Shown piece by piece: positions 7,092 to 9,734 of a stretch of 9,734 nucleotides of DNA. The stretch comes from Fidelibacterota bacterium (GTDB taxonomy: Bacteria > Marinisomatota > Marinisomatia > Marinisomatales > TCS55). The DNA lies in contig SCKQ01000063.1 in assembly GCA_004124535.1 (NCBI GenBank), positions 1 to 9,734 of the forward strand. Reading direction: 5' to 3'. The notes beneath the pieces were generated by a model. It saw only the letters and a program-made list of their open reading frames with translations. It was not told the origin of the DNA and made no database searches. Numbering within the stretch: the first letter of the stretch is position 1; every line of letters starts with the position of its first letter. A program made the translations under genes and the position numbers.

Positions 7092-7366
7092 TTTAATACA
7101 TCTGTTTCTTTTGCAAGCATGGGCTTCCCAAAGGCTCCAACGTCACTTACAGACGCTCTCGATATATTGGGACAAACTGTCTTCCCTACCGGATAACCGA
7201 AATGGAATCAACCCCTCTCAAAAGGGGAATTGTCGGTTGTGCGGTCATTCCAAACAGTCGGGATAATCCGCACTTATAGTGGAAATCCGCCCGGCATGTG
7301 ACTAAGATCAACACCCATGATTATTTAAATGCACGGGACATTTTATATCAGCGAAAGGATTAAACC
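7092..7366. other. 275-base intergenic gap before the mannoside operon
   Basis: No credible gene is present. It is the only sizeable gap between genes in the window and separates the barrel gene from the surface-protein operon, so the operon's promoter would be expected here. I cannot point to a clear -10/-35 or Bacteroidota-type (TAnnTTTG) promoter. It contains several short inverted repeats, listed separately. No hairpin is followed by a T-run, so there is no convincing terminator. Confidence 0.6.
7203..7252. repeat. Nested inverted repeats, possible RNA structure or degenerate REP-like element
   Basis: CCCCT (7212-7216) pairs with AGGGG (7223-7227) across a 6-base loop. Around it, TGGAAT (7203-7208) pairs with ATTCCA (7247-7252). 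A further GTGCGG (7239-7244) can pair with CCGCAC (7268-7273). The arms are short and some pairings exclude each other. The AAnCCCCT...AGGGGAATT layout resembles small intergenic repeats, but only a genome-wide search could show that. No poly-T tract follows on either strand, so a terminator is unlikely. Confidence 0.35.
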
Positions 7367-7380
7367 TTAGAATTCTAAGG
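7365..7380. repeat. Perfect 16-base palindrome over the stop codon of the barrel gene
   Basis: CCTTAGAATTCTAAGG is its own reverse complement. It covers the last codons (Leu-Glu-Phe) and the TAA stop at 7369-7367. About 0.15 such palindromes are expected by chance in a window this long, so it may be coincidence. Confidence 0.5.
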
Positions 7381-8464
7381 CTAATGATAACCTCTGAGCA
7401 TTGATTAACCGTCCAAAATCTTGATAGCTGTAGTCTATTTTCATTAATACAGCTCTGTTGATTTTATAATTCAATCCTGCTCCCAGAGTCAAGCCTTCTT
7501 CACTATCTAGCATAAATATATTTTTATAGCCAGATCTTATAAACAACCAATTATTTATGGTATATTCCATTCCGAAATTCATGTATTCTGTATTATCATT
7601 TGGGTGAGCTGCATCCATGGCAATAGTTAAGTGGTTGGATTCGGATTTAATAACATCCATCGCTAATCCAACTCGAAAAAGAAGAGGTAATGGGAATTTA
7701 TCTGTCTTCAAGTTAGCAGGTATTCGATCATTACTCCCTTCCTGAGTGGGTGCCAGATCATAATTAACAAATGTATCTTTCCCAAACATTTGCATTTTAC
7801 CTCCAAAATTGGAAATGCTCATGCCGATTTTCATACCTGCAAACTGAGTCGTGAATAAAGTTCCAATATCAATGGCAAATCCAGTTGCATTCATATGCCA
7901 GATTTTTTGTTGGATATATTTTGCATTAAACCCAATTGAAAATCTATCGTTGAGGTTCTTAGCAAAGGCGATACCCATTGCTATATCACCCACACTAAAT
8001 CTTTCGCCTGTCCCCTCCGGTTCATCAACTGTCCTCACTTTCATTTCATCAGTGCTCAGATATATAATGCTGATGCCTATGATCCCAAAACTACTCAAAG
8101 GAAAAGCGCCCCCCACGAAATCATATTTGATGTCCGCTAACCATTCGGAGTGAATAAAAATCATTTCATTTTGCGTCAAGCGCGATAATCCTGCAACATT
8201 CCAGTATAATGCCGTGGCATCATCGGCAACAGCAACAAACGCACTACCCATCCCTATGGCTCTGGATCCAACACCAATTTCCAGAAACGGCGCAGAGGTT
8301 GTCCCTACCTTTGACACATTAATAGCGAACTGACTGAAGACAGGATTTGATAGGATTATTATTAAAAAATAGTAACTCAACGATTTGAACCCGGAAAGAT
8401 TGCAATTTTTTTCAGGGAACCAGTATGGTATTGCTTTATGAAGAATTTGTTTGATGAAGATCAT
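7367..8464 (-). CDS. PorV/PorQ-family outer-membrane beta-barrel protein
   Basis: This 365-residue protein has the UPF0164/PorV-PorQ signature: a GVGSRAIGMGSAFVAVADD stretch at 64-82 followed by ATALYWNVAGL at 83-93. Many alternating amphipathic strands follow, and a final aromatic residue (ALEF) is typical of outer-membrane barrels. PorV acts in type IX secretion as a shuttle that receives cargo tails at the translocon and hands them to the attachment complex; other family members are FadL-like barrels of unknown role. A signal peptide is visible at about 27-44 (SLSYYFLIIILSNPVFS), after an unusually long polar N-region. No later ATG would remove that region without losing the signal. The start at 8464 overlaps the previous stop (ATGA), supporting translational coupling to the secreted protein upstream. 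It could be a specialised partner of that protein and not the general PorV. Confidence 0.85.
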   Translation of the reverse strand: MIFIKQILHKAIPYWFPEKNCNLSGFKSLSYYFLIIILSNPVFSQFAINVSKVGTTSAPFLEIGVGSRAIGMGSAFVAVADDATALYWNVAGLSRLTQNEMIFIHSEWLADIKYDFVGGAFPLSSFGIIGISIIYLSTDEMKVRTVDEPEGTGERFSVGDIAMGIAFAKNLNDRFSIGFNAKYIQQKIWHMNATGFAIDIGTLFTTQFAGMKIGMSISNFGGKMQMFGKDTFVNYDLAPTQEGSNDRIPANLKTDKFPLPLLFRVGLAMDVIKSESNHLTIAMDAAHPNDNTEYMNFGMEYTINNWLFIRSGYKNIFMLDSEEGLTLGAGLNYKINRAVLMKIDYSYQDFGRLINAQRLSLALEF

Positions 8465-9734
8465 TTAACCACCGCAAACTTTCCAATGGTTTCACCAATT
8501 CCCGGTGCTTCAATGTGAAAAATATAAAGTCCGTAAGCAATTTCCATTCCATCTTTCGTTCTTAAATCCCAGAACTCACTACCATCATCTATATATTTAT
8601 TATGATGGATCGTGTCCACCAAATATCCACGCACCGTATAGATTCGGATTGTACACTCTTTTGGCAGATGAATGAATTCCACCATCCTTGCTCCGCGACC
8701 TGTTGAAAAAAGGCTTTTCGGTTCCCAAGTAGCGGAAACGATATAGGGATTAGGTACGACGGCAATCTGATCTAATCCGGATTTTGCTTGTTGTTTATCA
8801 ATCATGGCGGCTTTGGTAGTAAATTCGAAAATATCACCCATTATTGAATTGAGACTATCCCCATATTCTCCGCGGAACGGTTTATATGTACTGATCAGGA
8901 ATATATCCCCGGCGGCAGGAAGAATTGTGTCCTCTGGAGTTTCGACAATGATCATGCTGTCAGGAGTAATCCAGGTTGTATCCATTATTGGATCAGGTGG
9001 AGAAAAAACTACTTTCCAGGTTTTTACTGCGATCTCATCTACCGTCTCCCACATAAAGATGTATTCTTGGGCTTTGTCAGGAATTCCATTATCATTACGA
9101 TCCCTAAAATAGAATTCGATCCATTTTTCTTCCGTCACGTTCCATACTTTAAAGTTAGTTGGACTGCCATAGGTTGATGTATCCACCGTTGCATCAAAGA
9201 AATTGATTTCGTAATCTACCGGGTACAGTATACTTTGTGATGTTAAACTAATTCTGTACTTTAAGTTACTCTGGCTTGCTTCAGTCCATCCTTTTTTAAC
9301 CGTATCTAATACAATTAAATCATTCTCTACCAATATCCTCATTCCATCAAAAAGATCACCTTCTTGAGGGATATGCTTATAACGATTCAATATAGGATCG
9401 ATTAAAATGGAGTCAATAAATACATAAGGACTGTTCGCGATCAACGTATCAAGTGGATTCTCTTGCATATCAAAAACAGAATAAGAGGTTGTTTGAAAAG
9501 GACCTTCATGTTGAAATCTTACCTGGTAGGTATGACTTTCTTTCACGTAGGCTGGATCAATAATTTCAATAGAGATTGAACCAGTTCCTGGTCCGTCAAT
9601 ATGATCGATTTCTGTCAATTGGGGTGGTTGATAACCAGCCGCCGGGGCATTGGGTGTCACCACTACCGCATTTACATCGGTGCCAATTACGTAGCCCTGG
9701 TCATCAATATTGATAATTGCAGAACTTTCGGTAG
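8461..9734 (-). CDS. C-terminal part of a large secreted protein with sorting/FlgD-like tail (5' end outside window)
   Basis: The frame is open without a stop to the right edge, so the gene begins outside the window; the GTG at 9663 is only an internal codon. About 423 residues are visible. Numbered from that GTG, they contain beta-rich Ig-like segments, an acidic DRNDNGIPD motif (188-196) like calcium-binding or thrombospondin-3-type turns, a VVPNPYIVSATWEP segment (302-315) common before sorting tails, and a terminal FlgD-like domain (about 335-400: IRIYTVRGYLVDTI, then YGLYIFHIEAPG, ending GKFAVVK). This organisation is typical of large extracellular proteins exported by T9SS in FCB-group bacteria. 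No enzymatic motif is visible in this portion. The stop overlaps the start of the PorV-like gene by 4 bases, so the two form one unit. Confidence 0.88.
   Translation of the reverse strand, partial: TESSAIINIDDQGYVIGTDVNAVVVTPNAPAAGYQPPQLTEIDHIDGPGTGSISIEIIDPAYVKESHTYQVRFQHEGPFQTTSYSVFDMQENPLDTLIANSPYVFIDSILIDPILNRYKHIPQEGDLFDGMRILVENDLIVLDTVKKGWTEASQSNLKYRISLTSQSILYPVDYEINFFDATVDTSTYGSPTNFKVWNVTEEKWIEFYFRDRNDNGIPDKAQEYIFMWETVDEIAVKTWKVVFSPPDPIMDTTWITPDSMIIVETPEDTILPAAGDIFLISTYKPFRGEYGDSLNSIMGDIFEFTTKAAMIDKQQAKSGLDQIAVVPNPYIVSATWEPKSLFSTGRGARMVEFIHLPKECTIRIYTVRGYLVDTIHHNKYIDDGSEFWDLRTKDGMEIAYGLYIFHIEAPGIGETIGKFAVVK

Noticed and set aside
7212..7227. CCCCT/AGGGG hairpin as a rho-independent terminator
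   Set aside because: The stem is only 5 base pairs and no run of T follows on either strand.
6937..7266. Plus-strand open frame of 109 codons covering much of the intergenic gap
   Set aside because: It begins opposite the signal-peptide region of the surface protein, has no visible ribosome binding site, and its translation has no recognisable domain or protein-like pattern.
9661..9663. GTG as the start of the right-hand secreted protein
   Set aside because: The frame remains open upstream to the window edge (another 23 codons), there is no signal peptide after the GTG, and the mature-type sequence continues through it.
1..9734. CRISPR array, tRNA, rRNA, transposase or phage genes
   Set aside because: No regularly spaced repeats, cloverleaf-like sequences, conserved rRNA segments or mobile-element proteins were seen on either strand.

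Overview
The window looks like a piece of a Gram-negative FCB-group chromosome: Bacteroidota/Ignavibacteriota relatives such as Calditrichota or the KSB1-type lineages. The clues are two proteins with C-terminal type IX secretion (T9SS)/FlgD-like sorting tails, one carrying the classic NYPNPFN motif, and a PorV/PorQ-family outer-membrane barrel. The DNA is AT-rich, and several genes have purine-rich ribosome binding sites. This placement is an inference; there is no rRNA or marker gene here to prove it.

Every supported gene lies on the minus strand, so the window reads right to left. First comes the 3' part of a large secreted protein with a sorting tail (9734 to 8461, beginning outside the window). 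It overlaps by 4 bases (ATGA) a PorV/PorQ-like barrel gene (8464-7367). A 275-base gap with short inverted repeats but no gene (7366-7092) separates these two from the next group. That group is a tightly packed probable operon: a 651-residue secreted protein with an N-terminal ASH-like domain, an unrecognised core and a T9SS tail (7091-5136); two paralogous GH130 enzymes (5117-4128 and 4131-3244); a lipoprotein sugar-binding protein (start 3184, or 3247); two CUT1-type ABC permeases (1898-996 and 1003-137); and the first 37 codons of another exported protein (112 to 1). Junctions in this group are 18-base or 24-base gaps, overlaps of 1 to 8 bases, or (at the binding protein, if it starts at 3184) a gap of about 60 bases.

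The operon reads as an uptake and cytoplasmic phosphorolysis route for a beta-mannoside. The surface protein would meet or process the glycan. The lipoprotein and two permeases would import the oligosaccharide, and the two GH130 enzymes would phosphorolyse it to mannose 1-phosphate. No ABC ATPase, no SusC/SusD pair, no regulator and no mannose-1-phosphate-using enzyme is present, so the system must rely on genes elsewhere. The least explained parts are the 651-residue surface protein and the truncated exported protein at the left edge.

Two start sites need correcting from the longest open frames. Permease 1 most likely starts at 1898 (TAATG junction), not 1991. The binding protein most likely starts at 3184, which gives a normal lipoprotein signal. 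I found no tRNA, rRNA, CRISPR array, transposase or convincing rho-independent terminator.
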